DNA of 64,000 nucleotides from Xiphydria camelus (Eukaryota > Arthropoda > Insecta > Hymenoptera > Xiphydriidae), in contig OY783192.1 in the NCBI GenBank assembly GCA_963678675.1, positions 17,633,005 through 17,697,004 of the forward strand, given 5' to 3'. The notes under the pieces were generated by a model. The model did not search any database. It had not been told where the DNA came from and worked only from the letters and a program-made list of their open reading frames with translations. Shown here one piece after another: positions 1-11,582 of this stretch; within the stretch, counting starts at the first letter, position 1; the number at the start of each line of letters is the position of its first letter. The translations under genes and the position numbers were made by a program.

Positions 1-313
1 TATTAGGGTTAGGCGGGGGCGTTATTGGCGGACAGTCGTTGGTCTCCATTTCGGAGATGGATGAACTCGCGGCTTGCGGTGGTTTGAGGTGGTTAATGCG
101 GGAGGTTAGCATTGCGATTTGTGCGTCGAGAGATGCAAGGCGGTTTACGACCTCTTTTCTATTCGATTGGAGCCGGTGTAGATCGGCGGTTAGAGCTTCA
201 GGGGCGTCGGCAAAGTTAGTCGGCTGCGAATGCACAATACCTTGTTGTTGAGGAGTTTGTATGACCTGTACAGAGTTAGAACCCTGGAGGTTGGCGTCCT
301 GATGAGGGTCCAT
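1..313 (-). CDS. Retroelement gag/ORF1-like N-terminal fragment, runs off the window
   Basis: An open frame starts at the ATG at 313-311 and continues without a stop to base 1. The first residues are MDPHQDANLQ. The product is Gln/Pro-rich at first, then has a predicted helical stretch with heptad-like Leu spacing (AEALTADLHRLQSNR-type, about residues 40-75), then a Ser/Pro-rich tail. This composition and coiled-coil layout suit the N-terminus of a retrotransposon gag or LINE ORF1 protein. No zinc knuckle or RT is reached before the edge. The leader at 314-785 carries a TATA box, which favours an LTR element. Gypsy versus LINE cannot be decided here. Confidence 0.5.
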   Translation of the reverse strand, partial: MDPHQDANLQGSNSVQVIQTPQQQGIVHSQPTNFADAPEALTADLHRLQSNRKEVVNRLASLDAQIAMLTSRINHLKPPQAASSSISEMETNDCPPITPPPNPN

Positions 314-785
314 CGTGGCTGAGAAATATGAACCGGCGGGCGCCGATTTGGCTGCGATGTGGCGAACCGAGTTGAACAGTTTTAGCCCTGATAAGGGCTT
401 GTTTGGTGAAGGCATCTGCCTTCCGGCAGCGAAGCCTCAGCTTCCTCAGGGGGAAGAGGGTCGAGGATGACGGAGGAGCAGGTCCTTGATGGCGAGGATG
501 CAGTTGGCTCGGAACGTGGCCGCGATACGGCCGTCCTTGAGTTGAGTTGCACTTGCTGCACTGGTACAACGTCTAGCTGGCGCGAGAGCTCCGGTAAGAC
601 TATCAGTGAATGCAGTGAAGTGAAGTGTGGTCCATGAGAGACGGGCAGTTACGGTCTTATATAGTAACTTGCCCGTTGTTGGACCACTAACGAGAAGCTG
701 AGAGCCGTGGGCCGGTAGCCGTGGAGTCGATGGCCAAGAGGGTCGGCGCCATCTGGCGGCAGGCCGTCGTAGCGTGACGGGACGC
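314..785 (-). other. Probable leader or LTR of the retroelement at 1-313
   Basis: This GC-richer block lies directly upstream of the gag-like start and has a composition unlike the AT-rich flank beyond 790. On the minus strand it opens near 785 with TGTGGCGTCCCGTC, has a TATATAA box at 663-657, and reaches the ATG at 313. TG at the left edge plus an internal TATA box suit a U3-R-U5 arrangement. A second LTR would be needed for proof and lies outside the window. Confidence 0.35.
657..663 (-). promoter_or_regulatory. TATA box of the retroelement leader
   Basis: The minus strand reads TATATAAGACC here, about 345 bases upstream of the gag-like ATG at 313. It is the only clear TATA motif in the leader. 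Confidence 0.35.
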
Positions 786-1039
786 CACATCGACTATGTT
801 CCAAAGATTAATTGATATTATTGTGCATTAATAATTTATTCGATACTCAAATTATAATTTGACTGGCCTATACCCCCGCCTCGCGAGCCGCTTCTCGGCA
901 GTAGCCACGAAATCGGCAACGCGAAAAGACTCTCTTGCGCGAATCTCCGTCGAAGGCTCTTTTCGATCTCTCCAGTCGCATCCTCCCTTCAGTCATAACA
1001 CTGTGCATTGTTCATCATTTGTGTATTTGGTGATACATA

Positions 1040-4000
1040 ATGGCAGCGATGAGCTACGAAGAAGTTTTTCAATTCATAGAACTTTACGAAGCCGAAAATT
1101 GTAGTTGGAATCCTCGAAGCAAACACCACAAAAACAAAAATATAGTAAGTAAACAATAATTATTATTTCCGGTAGGTAGTTTGTAATAAATTGTTTTGTG
1201 TTTTATTACGTAATAGTAGTTACTAAATGCTAATAAAAAAATTGATTTTAATTTGGTTTTAAATAAGGTACTTTTGCAAAAGTACTTATTGTGATTATGG
1301 AAGTATGATCTAAAATAATTTTAGAATGAAATAAAACATTGAACCATAATTATGCCATTGAGAGTATTTCTCAAGTGGAAATAATAAAAAGAAATAATTA
1401 AATAATACAATGATTTAATATTCTAGTTCATTGTAGGGTACAATTAATTTATTTACCCTTCTTTAACTATTTAATATATTTTAGGTAAACGATGCTTGGA
1501 AATGTATCTGACACAATGGGTGTGCTGGTACATGAATTAAAAAAGAAAAAAGAAAGTCTAATGACATCCTTTAGAGGAAACTTGAAGAAGAAATTGTTAT
1601 TGCTGAAGTCGGGGCCTGGAGAGGAAAAGCATACAAGCCCATTTGGATATTCTACGATGCTATGGAAGTGTTTCTGAGGGATGTTTACGAATGCACAAGC
1701 ATCATAAATAGCGAGGAAGATGTAAATGAAACGAAACATTATTTTTTAATTATATTTATTTAAAAGAAACTCACCACACTGTTTGAAACTAACTTTACGC
1801 TTAAGAGGCCGACACACGCTGTCTGGAAATGTAAAGATATATTTCCAACATGATGCATAAGAACCTTTTGTATTTTCGCCACCACACTTAAAAATCATAA
1901 ATCTAGGGCCCTATAGAAAAAAAAGAAAATAAATTTCTGATTTTGCCGATTGATTACAACAAAGAAATTATTATTTTTTCTATAGGGCCCTAGATTTATG
2001 TTTTTTAAGTGTAGTGGCGAAAATACAAAAGGTTCTTATGCACCACATGTTGGAAATATATCTTTACAGCCGCAACAATTTTCCAGCATTTTTGGCGTGG
2101 CTGTAAAGATATATTTCCAACATGGTGCATAAGAACCTTTTGTATTTTCACCACAACAATTAAAAAACATAAATCTAGGGCCCTATAGAAAAAAAATAAA
2201 TTTCTTTGTTGTAATCAATCGGCAAAATCAGAAATTTATTATTTTCTTTTTTTTTCTATAGAGCCCTAGATTTATGTTTTTTAAGTGTGGTGGTGAAAAT
2301 ATAAAAGGTCCTTATGCACCACATGTTGGAAATATATCTTTACATTTCCAGCCGGCGTGTGTCGGCCTCTTAATGGTACTATTCGTAAATATAGTTCATA
2401 AAATTAACTCTCGTTTCAAGTGCATTTATAGGAGCTCTACGAGGTACTGCCTGCAATGGGGCGAAACATGTTTCTCTGTTATAATTTCTCCAGGATTCTG
2501 GTTGAACTAACAATAAGTGATTATTAACATACCTATCAACTGAACCAGGAGGAGTATACAGATTTCGAGATGTTTTACTTCTTCTTAAATAATTATGTAA
2601 TAAGATAGGTACATGTCATTGTAATCGTAAAAGCTTTAAATTCATCCAGAGCTATACAGCTTTAAAAAATTCTGAATACACTAGATGGTATCCCAAAAGT
2701 ATTTTCAACAACTACACGGAACGAGACTCGTTTTGATTGAATAATCTCTCTGGTGTAATTAGTGCATGATGTCCTGGAAATGGCTTCAAGATACGTGTGC
2801 TCAGTGGAAATGCAGAGTCAGCCAAAAATACGTAAGCAAGTTATTGTTAGTATTAGTAGGTGGTGCATTTATGCTATTGGTAACAATTGTTGTGCATAAA
2901 ACACTTTGCTTATAAACCCCTCCGTCACTAATTCGCCCTGGGCAACTTATATCAGCAAACATGAAACAGTAATCACTGTCAACTAGAGCTAAAAGTACTA
3001 TGCTGAAGTATCCTTTATAATTGAAGTACTCGGAAGCAGTATACGGTGGTGGTAGAATCATGATGTGTTTCCCGTCCAAAGCACCCATACAATTAGGGAA
3101 GCTAATACCTTCTGCCTTTGAAAGCCATTCGTCCGCAGTTGTCGGAATCTGGAAAAAAAATTAGATTAGAAAGATAGCTATACTTTTTTCATTTTTATTT
3201 TTTTGTTACAAGCTGAATCACACTCACAGCAGGATTCACAGCAGGACTCACAGCAGGAAGCTGTACTCGATGATGAAATTAGTCGTAACGAAGAGAGCAG
3301 CATTTCCAGCATGCAAACTAACAACAACCATTCCGAAGCTGAGAACAGTTTTTACTTCTTCTTTATTTTACTTCTTCACAGAATAGGAATCTTCCAAGTA
3401 ACTCTAAATAAGCGCAAAAACGTCGTGCAAGAAACCCGCCGGAATTACAGGAAGCGAGTAAACACATGGCTACTACGTTCACTATATTAAACAGTGTATT
3501 GCAAACTACTAAAAATCAAAATGAAGACAAGAAGAAAGACGAAGATGCGTGTGATTTTTTTCGTAAACTACTGTCAACACAGCTTAGAGACTTCAGTAAA
3601 ACTGAACAAGAAGACATTATATATGACATACATGGATTGCTGATCAACAAACGTCGTTGCCGCGACCGAACCATTCAGGCCACTTCTACGCCTTTAGTCG
3701 TCCTACATCATCGCTAAGTTCTTATTCACAATCATCATCCCCTTCACAAACGCTATCCCCTGAAGCTGTGTCACAAAACGTCGTCCATCGCCTGGTGTCA
3801 TCAAAAAGCCGTAGAATTGTTATGCAGCCTACTTTTTACTCTCATTCTCCTTCCCAAATTTTATTCACTCGACCTTCATCATCATGCTTATACTCGTCGC
3901 AAACACTTTCACAAAACGTCAATCGAGAAACATCTTCCTGCCATGACATCGTTCAATCACCAGAACTTAATGTACCCATTATACTCATAGGTACCAGGTA

Positions 4001-4086
4001 ATGTGGAAATTGTATCCCAAGAGGCATTAACACCAACAAATAATGTAGTTTATGGAGCATTCGAAAAAGCGACAAATAATTTTGAA
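1040..4086 (+). pseudogene. MADF-BESS protein gene of a PIF/Harbinger element (copy 1), decayed
   Basis: Exon 1 (1040-1144) encodes the start of a MADF (Myb/SANT-like) DNA-binding domain: FIELYEAENCSWNPRSKHH. It ends at a GTAAGT donor. Exon 2 (from 1485, after TTTTAG) continues in phase with VNDAWKCI, then needs two frame changes (near 1520 and 1590) to read the rest, ending with an AWRGKAYKPIWIFYDAMEVF segment. The C-terminal part lies at about 3190-4086: a Gln/Ser-rich stretch, a BESS motif (DFFRKLLSTQLRDFSKTEQ and following, near 3570-3650), a Ser-rich tail and a stop at 4084-4086. MADF-BESS proteins are the usual partner of insect Harbinger transposases. The last transposase exon lies antisense between the two halves. 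Confidence 0.65.
1801..2373. mobile_element. TTAA-flanked double-foldback MITE
   Basis: TTAA at 1801-1804 and 2370-2373 flanks the inverted ends GAGGCCGACACACGC and GCGTGTGTCGGCCTC. Inside are two successive hairpins (about 1826-2068 and 2103-2345), each made of the same ~100-base arm with a (T/A)-rich loop; an AGGGCCCTATAG block occurs in all four arms. A TTAA target suits a piggyBac-type mobiliser, which is an inference. It sits between the two halves of the decayed Harbinger genes. Confidence 0.7.
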
Positions 4087-4567
4087 TAAAGCAGTGACTC
4101 CCCCCAGGGCGCAAAAAGCTCCTATCATACTGCGTTTAACTTTAAAGTTCACTTACATTTTCATATGCTTTGTAAAAGATTGTTTACATGTTAACATTAG
4201 AAATTCTAAATGTTACTTTGTATAAATTAATAGCAATTAGTGTAAAAATAGTTTTACTTACCTTCACTAAATCTTTCAATACTTCGTTGAGCGCTAAGCA
4301 TACTTCAGGGATAATCTTCGATATAATCAGACTTGAAATTTTAAATGGATAGTACAAGCTCCTGTAGCTGTCCCCAGTAGCTAAATATCTTAATGTTACT
4401 GCCAGGCGTACTTTTACTGGAATGGCCTCTCTCCAATCAGTATCTTGTTTTGCAACAATTAAAGATATTTTTTGTAATAGGTATTCAAAATCGTTAGCTA
4501 ACATTCGAACGAAATTACTGAATTCTCCGGATGGCTCAGCGAGAAGTTCTGCAAGTTGGTTTTCCAT
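2379..4567 (-). pseudogene. HARBI1-like PIF/Harbinger transposase (copy 1), decayed
   Basis: Exon 1 (4567-4262, 102 codons, MENQLAELLAEP...) is open and ends at a GTAAGT donor. It contains the family's YLATGDSYRSL segment. A 5'UTR intron ends just upstream (TTTAG near 4575). Exon 2 starts at 3148 after a TTTTTTTTCCAG acceptor. It carries the first catalytic Asp in CMGALDGKHIMI, the ADISCPGRISDGG segment with the second Asp, and after a one-base shift near 2835 the FLADSAFPL and GHHALITPE motifs. Further frame breaks lie near 2720 and 2600; the reading ends at a TAG at 2381-2379. The BESS exon of the partner gene lies antisense inside its intron. The frameshifts make it inactive. Confidence 0.75.
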
Positions 4568-4617
4568 GCTAGTCCTAAACACAATAAAACATGTAAAGTA
4601 AACGAATGTGTGTGACA

Positions 4618-5115
4618 TAGATTATCTTATTACTTACCTGGTTCTATTTTTATGTACAGTCAGTATCCACCACCTTCTTTTCTTGCATTTGTTTTCATAA
4701 CTCTAATGGTACACACTTAGGTAGTACCACGCTAAATGAATAAACTGCAGCAGCTGCTACTCCCATCACGTTCATGTTCTTCATATCGGCCTGCGTCGAA
4801 ACAAACTGAACGTCCTTCCAAGTCCTTCCAGATATTCCAATATCCTTGCCAGTGTGTTGGCCAGCATGCTGGAAACGCATTGGCGAACGCATTGGCCAAC
4901 GTGTAGAGGAGCCATAAAACGCGAGCACCCCCGATAAGCGTATACGCGGTGAGCGAATTTACTACTAGCGCCACCGTCGGTAATTCTGTAAAGTTTCCGC
5001 GGGAATGAGTTGACTTGCCAAATGCGAGTTTGCGATTGCGAATGCGACGTGCCAGCTTTCAATCCTGTTTCGTCGCAACGAGCGATGGGCAATTTCTCAA
5101 TGTGACCCACGGAAA
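4618..5115. other. No gene seen
   Basis: This is a GC-richer stretch with short inverted pieces around TTGGCCA (4840-4900). Long frames on the minus strand are not supported by any recognisable motif. It lies just beyond the Harbinger transposase start, so the element end may be here, but I could not match terminal inverted repeats. Confidence 0.3.
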
Positions 5116-5119
5116 TGAA

Positions 5120-5870
5120 AAACTTGATATTTATGATAAACTTCTTTTGTTCCTCATGAAGATTAAATTAGGTCTGTCTTAAACTGCATTGGCAGTGTTA
5201 TTCGAAATTCATAGAACATCAGCGTCAAAAATTTTCATTTCGGTGTTAAGAGAGTTAATTGAAGACTTCAAATTTTGTATTTTGGCCAACCAGAGGAGCT
5301 GTTTGTTTAAGTATGCCTAAATCTTTTAAATTAAATTACCCCCAACGTAGAGTTATTATAGATTGTTCTGAATTAAGAGTAGATCAACCAAATTCTGTTG
5401 AAAATAGGATTTATACGTATTCTCAATATAAGGGAACATTTACGGCAAAATTTTTAATAGGAATATCTCCAAACGGATTTGTGTCATTTGTTTTAAAGTG
5501 CTATGGCGGCCGAACTAGATACAAATTTATAACCAATAACTCAGGTATTTTAAACTTGCTGGAAACAGGAGATGTAGTATTGGCAGATAAAGGTTTTCCC
5601 GGTTTGAAAATATAAAACAATGCCATAAAATGGCCATGCCACCCTTTATTCATGATGGGCGACTCTCTGAAGAGGAAGTCCGTGAAACTTATAGTGTTGC
5701 TAGCGTATGAATTCACGTCAAACGCAGTATTCAACGGATTAAAACGCACGAAATTCTACAGAAAATTAGCTACGACTTGTTCCCTTACATTGATGACATA
5801 GTTCGTATGTGCTGTATCTTAACAAATATGCAACCTCGTATAATTAAAAAAATAATATGTGTATACATAA
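5120..5870 (+). pseudogene. ISL2EU-type (PIF/Harbinger superfamily) transposase relic
   Basis: Reading starts with FLMKIKLGL and continues through HRTSASKIFISVL. A one-base shift near 5265 leads to NFVFWPTRGAVCLSMPKSF. The catalytic core follows: VIIDCSELRVDQP (first Asp), a YGGRTRYKFITNNSGIL segment, and DVVLADKGFPG (second Asp). A shift near 5615 leads to PPFIHDGRLSEEEVRETYSVAS, then a TGA at 5708-5710 where the family has Arg (CGA to TGA), then the HVKRSIQRIKTHEIL segment, whose Glu position is occupied by Lys here. These are hallmarks of DDE_Tnp_4 ISL2EU transposases. The N-terminal THAP region was not found. Confidence 0.75.
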
Positions 5871-6191
5871 ATTCGACGCTCGCAAATAAGACCATCGTAT
5901 CTCAGTTTTTGGCCAAAATGAGTTAATATCACTTTTCAATATAAGAAATTCTCCTCTTTTAATTATAACCATGATTTCTAAATTATTTTTGCAAATATGT
6001 GGATTTTTTAAAAAACAGTAGTTTAATCGTATCTATGTAATAATAAAACCTACACACGACTTTAAGGTAGTACCTCAACGAGATCGTTGAATTAAGAAAT
6101 AGTTGAAATTTGACATATACAGGGAGACATTTTGAAAACTTGCCACCCCAATATCTCAGAAAGAGTTACAGAGATCTCTCTATTCTATAAA
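5871..6191. other. AT-rich intergenic stretch
   Basis: No coding signal. Bases 5873-5915 (GACGCTCGCAAATAAGA core) recur inverted at about 20800-20840. Both copies lie near a TTAAGGTAGTACCTC-like block (6063 here, inverted at about 20765), so a repeat edge is shared. Confidence 0.4.
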
Positions 6192-7116
6192 GGGTGCTTT
6201 CCTTTTACTGACACAAGTCGACACGAGTCGACTCGTGTCGCCGAAAGTGCTTTCCATTTAGTTTGTGTTGCCGTGAGTCGGCGACACGAGTCACCTCAAA
6301 CAGACTCCGCTAGAGAGCTGAGTTCACTCTGAGTTTGAGTGTAAAAGGAGCGAAAGTTTGAAGGAACGGGGCAAAGGAAAAATATATAATGGAAAGTTAA
6401 TGCAAAGTCTGATTGAACAAAATGAAGGTAGGTGAAAAATGTAATTATTTGCAGTAATCTGTAGATATTACAGATATTAGATCCGTAGATTTTAGTTATT
6501 CATTCGTAAATACCAGGTCGATTGTACATGTCCCTACAGGTTAGCATCATTTTGTACACATATTCATCTGAAATGCTGAATGCGTGAAATAAATAAATGA
6601 ATAATCTTTGAAAAAGTGTAAGATTTTACATATATACTTTAAAAATGTGTATTTTTTTAAGCGAGTTACATTTGAGGTTAGCATTATTTTGTATACACAT
6701 TCATCTGAAATGCTGAATGCGTGAAATAAATAAATTTTACACTATTTACTTACATTAATAATCTTTCCAAAAATGTAAGATTTTACATATATACTTAAAA
6801 AATGTATATTAATAATGAGTATTACTATTATGTTTGAAAACGTTTTATACTTACGTTTTTTATACTGTAGCCAGTTCAAAGATTTTATGAATATACCTAC
6901 TTATGCTATAAGTATATTCATAAAATTGCTATAAATGTGACTTGGCGGGTTTTGCATCTAGGTATACCCCTCCAGTCCTAAATTAGTATAGAAAATATTC
7001 GAATTTACCGCTCTACTAGCCTAGCGAGCGTTCCATTACCCTTGTGGTGAGAGTCGACACTAATCGACACGAGTCGACACAAAAGTCGTTGGGAGTCGTG
7101 TAAATGGAAAGCACCC
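6192..7116. mobile_element. Non-autonomous element with GGGTGCTTTCC ends
   Basis: The left end GGGTGCTTTCC and right end GGAAAGCACCC are inverted. Subterminal GTCGACACGAGTCGAC motifs recur at both ends. AAA flanks each side (6189-6191, 7117-7119), so a 3-bp duplication is possible but weak. Inside, a ~120-base unit is directly repeated (6541-6658 and 6677-6800). A 128-bp relative with the same ends lies at 34232-34360. No coding capacity is seen. Confidence 0.6.
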
Positions 7117-7267
7117 AAAATAGTTTTTCGGATCGACGACCGACCGAACTATCCGAAACCCACCCCACCAATCGCCCACTGACGCATCGGTCCACCTATC
7201 GCCTACCGCGGCGTCCTCTCACCAAGTACGTCCCCCCCACCACACGTCGGCCGCCAATGGGATGCAG

Positions 7268-7893
7268 TATGCTATCGGTCGTCGATCGGTGCGGTGCAAA
7301 CCAGTCGAGTAGAGGCCCGTCTACCCGTTTGGCCGGCGTCACAAGCCAGTCGAACAGATCATTACATATCGTCGGCTTCACATGATTACCATGACGGAAA
7401 AAACTCCACGACAATTTATATCGGCCGCCAACGGGATTTAGTACCGTATGTCCCACTCTGTACGGGCCAGTTTGAAGTTACCTTCGGGGAGGCTTGGTCG
7501 GTACTTCAGTCATTTAATACCGGTAGAAGTCCAGTCGGTATAGTTAGTTAGTGTCAATTCGGGTGATCGAAGCGTCTAACTTCGAAATTATGAATTGGTG
7601 AATAATGGAAATTACTCACCATTATTCACAAATTCATAATTTCGAAGTTAGACGCTTCGATCACCCGGATTGACACCAACTCTAACTACCGACTCGACTT
7701 CTACCGGTATTAAATGACTCAAGTACCGACCAAGCCTCCCCGAAGGTAACTTCAAACTGGCCCGTACAGAGTGGGACATACGGTATGCTATCGATCGTCG
7801 ATCGGTGCGTTGCAAGTCAGCCGAGCAGCCCAGCATATTATTACATAGCGTCTGCTTCTATTACCATGACAGAAAAAACTCTACGACAATCTA
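7268..7893. repeat. Direct repeat pair flanking a 344-bp palindrome
   Basis: Bases 7268-7435 and 7788-7893 are similar (the TCGTCGATCGGTGCG block and the ATTACCATGAC block). Between them 7442-7785 is a near-perfect palindrome with ends TACCGTATGTCCCACTCTG and its complement. The same palindrome family recurs at 34732-35085 and partially at 31254-31365. The layout suggests a foldback MITE inserted in another repeat. Confidence 0.6.
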
Positions 7894-8167
7894 TATCCTC
7901 CTCCTTCTCCACCTCCACCTCTTCCTCCTACTTCACCAACTCCTACAGGAGTTTATTTCTTTTGACCGGTTTTTGCCATAATGCCATAATATAATTATAT
8001 ACATACATATATACCTACATAATACACACGAAAGAATGGTCAGTGCTCATTTACGTAGGAAATAGGCGTTCGGAATTAAGCAAAAGCACTGTGTTCTCAC
8101 TACAAACAATATTCTTTATCAGAATGGGCTTGGAAGAAACTCTCACACTCTCCACGGAACTAACTAA

Positions 8168-8252
8168 TGCCGGCCATACACGCTACGGTCTACCGTACGC
8201 TCCACCGTACGGTGGCAGACCTGCGCAGGCAAACTGGAGCGTGTATGGGGAG
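8168..8252. repeat. Short inverted repeat with CCATACACGCT ends
   Basis: The ends CCATACACGCTACGG and GGAGCGTGTATGG are inverted, with GTACGG and CTGCGCAGG motifs inside. The ends resemble the GTGCCCATACACAC termini at 47286 and 52417. Confidence 0.4.
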
Positions 8253-8323
8253 CGATGACAGACCTGCACAGGCGACCGGAGCAAGATCGAAAATCGGTTC
8301 TTTCGAGCGCGACCGTACGGTTA

Positions 8324-8482
8324 AGGCGGAAACAGACTGAGCTCACGTCACGTGAGCTCACGTGATAGCACGTAGAATAAGCCAATGAAAACACTGATAT
8401 CTTAACCCATTTGTTTCGTATTGGCTCATGCTACGTGCTATCACGTGAGCTCACGTGACGTGAGCTCAGTCTGTTTCCGCCT
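8324..8482. mobile_element. TTA-flanked palindromic MITE
   Basis: TTA at 8321-8323 and 8483-8485 flanks a 159-bp near-perfect palindrome. Its ends are AGGCGGAAACAGACTGAG and the complement, with repeated CACGTGAGCTCACGTGA inside. A 3-bp TTA duplication is typical of PIF/Harbinger insertion; the family assignment is inferred. Confidence 0.75.
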
Positions 8483-8486
8483 TTAG

Positions 8487-9172
8487 TCCAGTCAAATTTC
8501 CGTTTAAATCGAAAAATGAGACATAATGGCGAAAACTTGGGAAAAGGTGTGTTTTGATGTTATTAATGGAGGGAATATATTAAAAGAAGAATCCCCCCCG
8601 GCAAAGTGTGTAAAAAAAATTATTTATTGTTGAAAAAATCGGTTCTTCGCTCATATTTTGAAAACTACGTGACGTATTGAAAAATAGTTAAGACAAAAGT
8701 TGTAGATAATAAAATTATCTACAAAAAAGCTATTACACTTTTTGTCCTATCTTTAACGCCTGAGAAGCTAGGACCTCCAGATGAGTTGAAATGTTCAAAT
8801 ATTCTTAACAAATCGAAAAATTAAGATTTTTGCAATTTCTTTTTTTTGTAACCCATTTAGAAAAATCTCATAATTTTTCCTAGCGAAACCAAATTTTGTT
8901 TTTCATTGTTGTTTACACATGATTGATTTTTAAAGTTTTAAATGCTTGAATTTACATAGAAATTTGCAATTAAAAATTTTTTTAATTATACCATCGTTTA
9001 TTTCGGATTGTTTCTGAAGAAAAAGATAAATAGCAATTCAACGTATCTCACCTGGTTTGCAAGATATGCTAAATTGAAAAGGAAGGAGATTTATGCGATG
9101 ATCACCACTGACTACGCAAACTGTGCCAAACATATATAGTGTCGCACCGTTCTCACTCACGTCGCCCTGACG
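8487..9172. repeat. Dispersed repeat, copy 1 (partner at 22224-22911)
   Basis: About 690 bases match 22224-22911 in the same orientation at roughly 90 percent by eye, from TCAAATTTCCGTTTAAATCG to TCACGTCGCCCTGACG. No protein is evident. The right edge is sharp: both copies stop at CCCTGACG and then diverge. Confidence 0.7.
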
Positions 9173-10054
9173 GAGCCTGAATGGCTCCAGCAGTAAGAGC
9201 TGGTCGATTTTGACATAACTATAGGAGGCTTAAGTAAGCGTTATATGGGCAAGTTCTCAACAACGCACTAATGTACATAGCATTATCTTTTCAATAAAAA
9301 AAAAAATAAAGATTTTAGCATAACCAAAACGTCATGAACCAAGCTTAGGCATATGGTAAACAAATCGCTATGACAAATTAGTGTCTGATTTTGTGCCAAA
9401 CAATCGTCATTTGCGGGAAGTGTTGCTTTTCTTCTTTTATTCGAAGAAAACGGCGGCTGAAGCATATCGAGAGCTGCAAAAAGTTTACGGAGATGCTGCT
9501 TTGAGCGAAACAACGTGCCGAGATTGGTTCCGTCGCTTCAAAGGCGGTGATTTCGAATATTCACGCTGCGAAGGTTATGCTGTGTATTTGGTGGGACCAG
9601 GTCGGTGTTATTTATTATGAGCTATTGAGACCGAACGAAACCATCACTGGAGAACGGTATCGAACTCAATGGGGTCATCCCGTCAATCGCAATTTTATAA
9701 AAATGATAATTGCATTCGAAAACTGAAACGACATAAGATTCTGTCTCATAAAAAAAAACCGATTTTGTTTATTGTTGCAAGTAGGAGAGCGTAAAATATG
9801 AAAATCTTCAATTAAATTTCGCGCCGGATGTGACGTGATATATCCCAACGCGCGCATGCGTTTTCGGCAAGCGTCGAGTGGTGATGGCGTTTATTAACCT
9901 AACCTAACTCTCCAGTAGGTTAACCTAACCTAACTCTCCAGTAGGCGCGAAATTTGACAGAACGGAGATTCCTTGCTGACTGTTGTGATTGAGTAGGTAT
10001 TGTTTTTGGAAATTTTTTTATTATTCCTGACTGGCGGCTGGTGCTTTTATTAAA

Positions 10055-11582
10055 ATGGAAGAAGGATATGTCAAAGGCGCATCGGATAACTTGCCCAAAG
10101 TGGATTCGACTGTGATAGACACTTTTTATATGGACAATTTAAGTTTTTTGAGTGCGGAGATGTGGAATATAAAATCAGCTCGGTAAGTTACTAATTTGAT
10201 ATGTCCAAGGGCCAGCATGTATTACAGATTTATTTATTACAGATTTATTACAGATTCCTGTATTACAGATTTATTTATTACAGATTTATTACAGATTCCT
10301 GTATTACAGGTTTATTTTATTTTCAGCTCTGCAAGACAGTCGTACGGTGATGAAGCAATCTGGTATGTGCAAGTTAAACGCAGTGGTCCGATTTGCACTG
10401 TCAAAGCTAAAATCACACCTGAGCATCGAGTACACTCTACATATTACTTGGTGGAAGCAGTAATCGATGAAGGTGAAAAAAAAGTCATTAGTTGTAATTG
10501 TGTCAGCTGTTCAGCATCTTCTCTGGTTAGTAAAAAAAATGTGTAGTTTGAAGAATATTAATACGCTTGTCTAGTGGTAATGTTTTGTTAATGCATAACT
10601 ACTTCTAGGTGGATGTAAACATGGAGTTGCCTTCTTGTTCTGGCTGCACCGAAGAAGCGAAGAACCTTCGGTGACATCAACCGTTTCGTATTGGACTAAA
10701 CTAGTACTGTCCAAAGCCGGAAGAACAATAAAGTATATGGACTTGGCATTATTGGCAGGACGATCAATACCGAAAATAAAACCAAAATCCGAAGAATTTC
10801 TGAAAAGAGTAGTAGAAGGACTCGATGCTGAAGTTGCTCTGTTGGACGTTTTCAAGCCAACAGAATATGAAAATTCGTCCATATACCAAATGTACTTAAA
10901 GTACAGAGACGAAATCACAGGACAGTGCCAGAATGCAGAAGACTTCATAGTATTTATGAAAAATACTATGACAGAAGAATCTTGCCGAGAAGCAGAACTA
11001 GTATCTCGTAAACAAGCCCAGTGCAGTGCTTGGTACGAACTGAGATTCGGGCGCAATACTGCTTCAAAACTTTACGAAGCTAGTAGATGCAAGACTCTCG
11101 AAGGTTCCTTAAAGGAAATGGTTCTTGGAGCTTCTACATTTTAAACTTCAGATGCAATGAATCGGGGCATAAGATTGGAACCAGAAGTGCTGAAGGAAGT
11201 GGCAAAAATGAAAAATTTGAAGATTTCACCATCTGGATTGATTTTGAGCAAAGAATTTCCCATTTTTGGTGCATCCCCGGATGGCATCAGTGAAGAATAT
11301 GTATTGGAAGTTAAGTGTCCAAGCAAAGCTGCCACAGTGCACCAGTATGTTGAAAATGGAGTTGTCAAACCAAAATACAACGCACAAATTCAGTTACAGA
11401 TGTTTTTTGCGCGGAAAACTAAAGGACTTTTTTGTGTGGCTTCGCCAAATTTTGAAGACAATCGAGAAGTGAGTGTTTATGAACTGAAATTTGACAAATA
11501 CGTGTGTGACAACTTATTGGAATCGAGTGGTGATTTTTGGAAAAGTGCAATATTTGCGGCATTGCATGACAGTTTAAGTTAG
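10055..11582 (+). pseudogene. ISL2EU second protein: SWIM zinc finger plus YqaJ-type exonuclease domain
   Basis: Exon 1 (10055-10182, MEEGYVKGASDNLPKVDS) ends at GTAAGT. Exon 2 starts at 10327 after TTTTCAG and reads to the SWIM motif CNCVSC. Exon 3 (after CTTCTAG near 10608) gives GGCKHGVAFLFWLHRRSEEP, completing the CxC...CxH zinc site, though phases at this junction do not join cleanly. The YqaJ/lambda-exonuclease-like core follows: CSAWYELRFGRNTASKLYEA, GIRLEPEVLKEV, FGASPDGIS, LEVKCPSKA and NAQIQLQMFF. These match the nuclease motifs (E, D, ExK, Q). A TAA at 11142-11144 lies in frame inside the domain (likely from AAA). The protein is thought to act with the transposase during transposition; its exact role is unproven. 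Confidence 0.8.

Noticed and set aside
6541..6800. CRISPR-like direct repeats
   Set aside because: Only two long units with no regular spacers; arrays here are transposon end motifs in a eukaryotic genome.
10055..11582. Phage or bacterial insertion suggested by the YqaJ domain
   Set aside because: The gene has introns, a SWIM finger and lies between ISL2EU termini next to its transposase.
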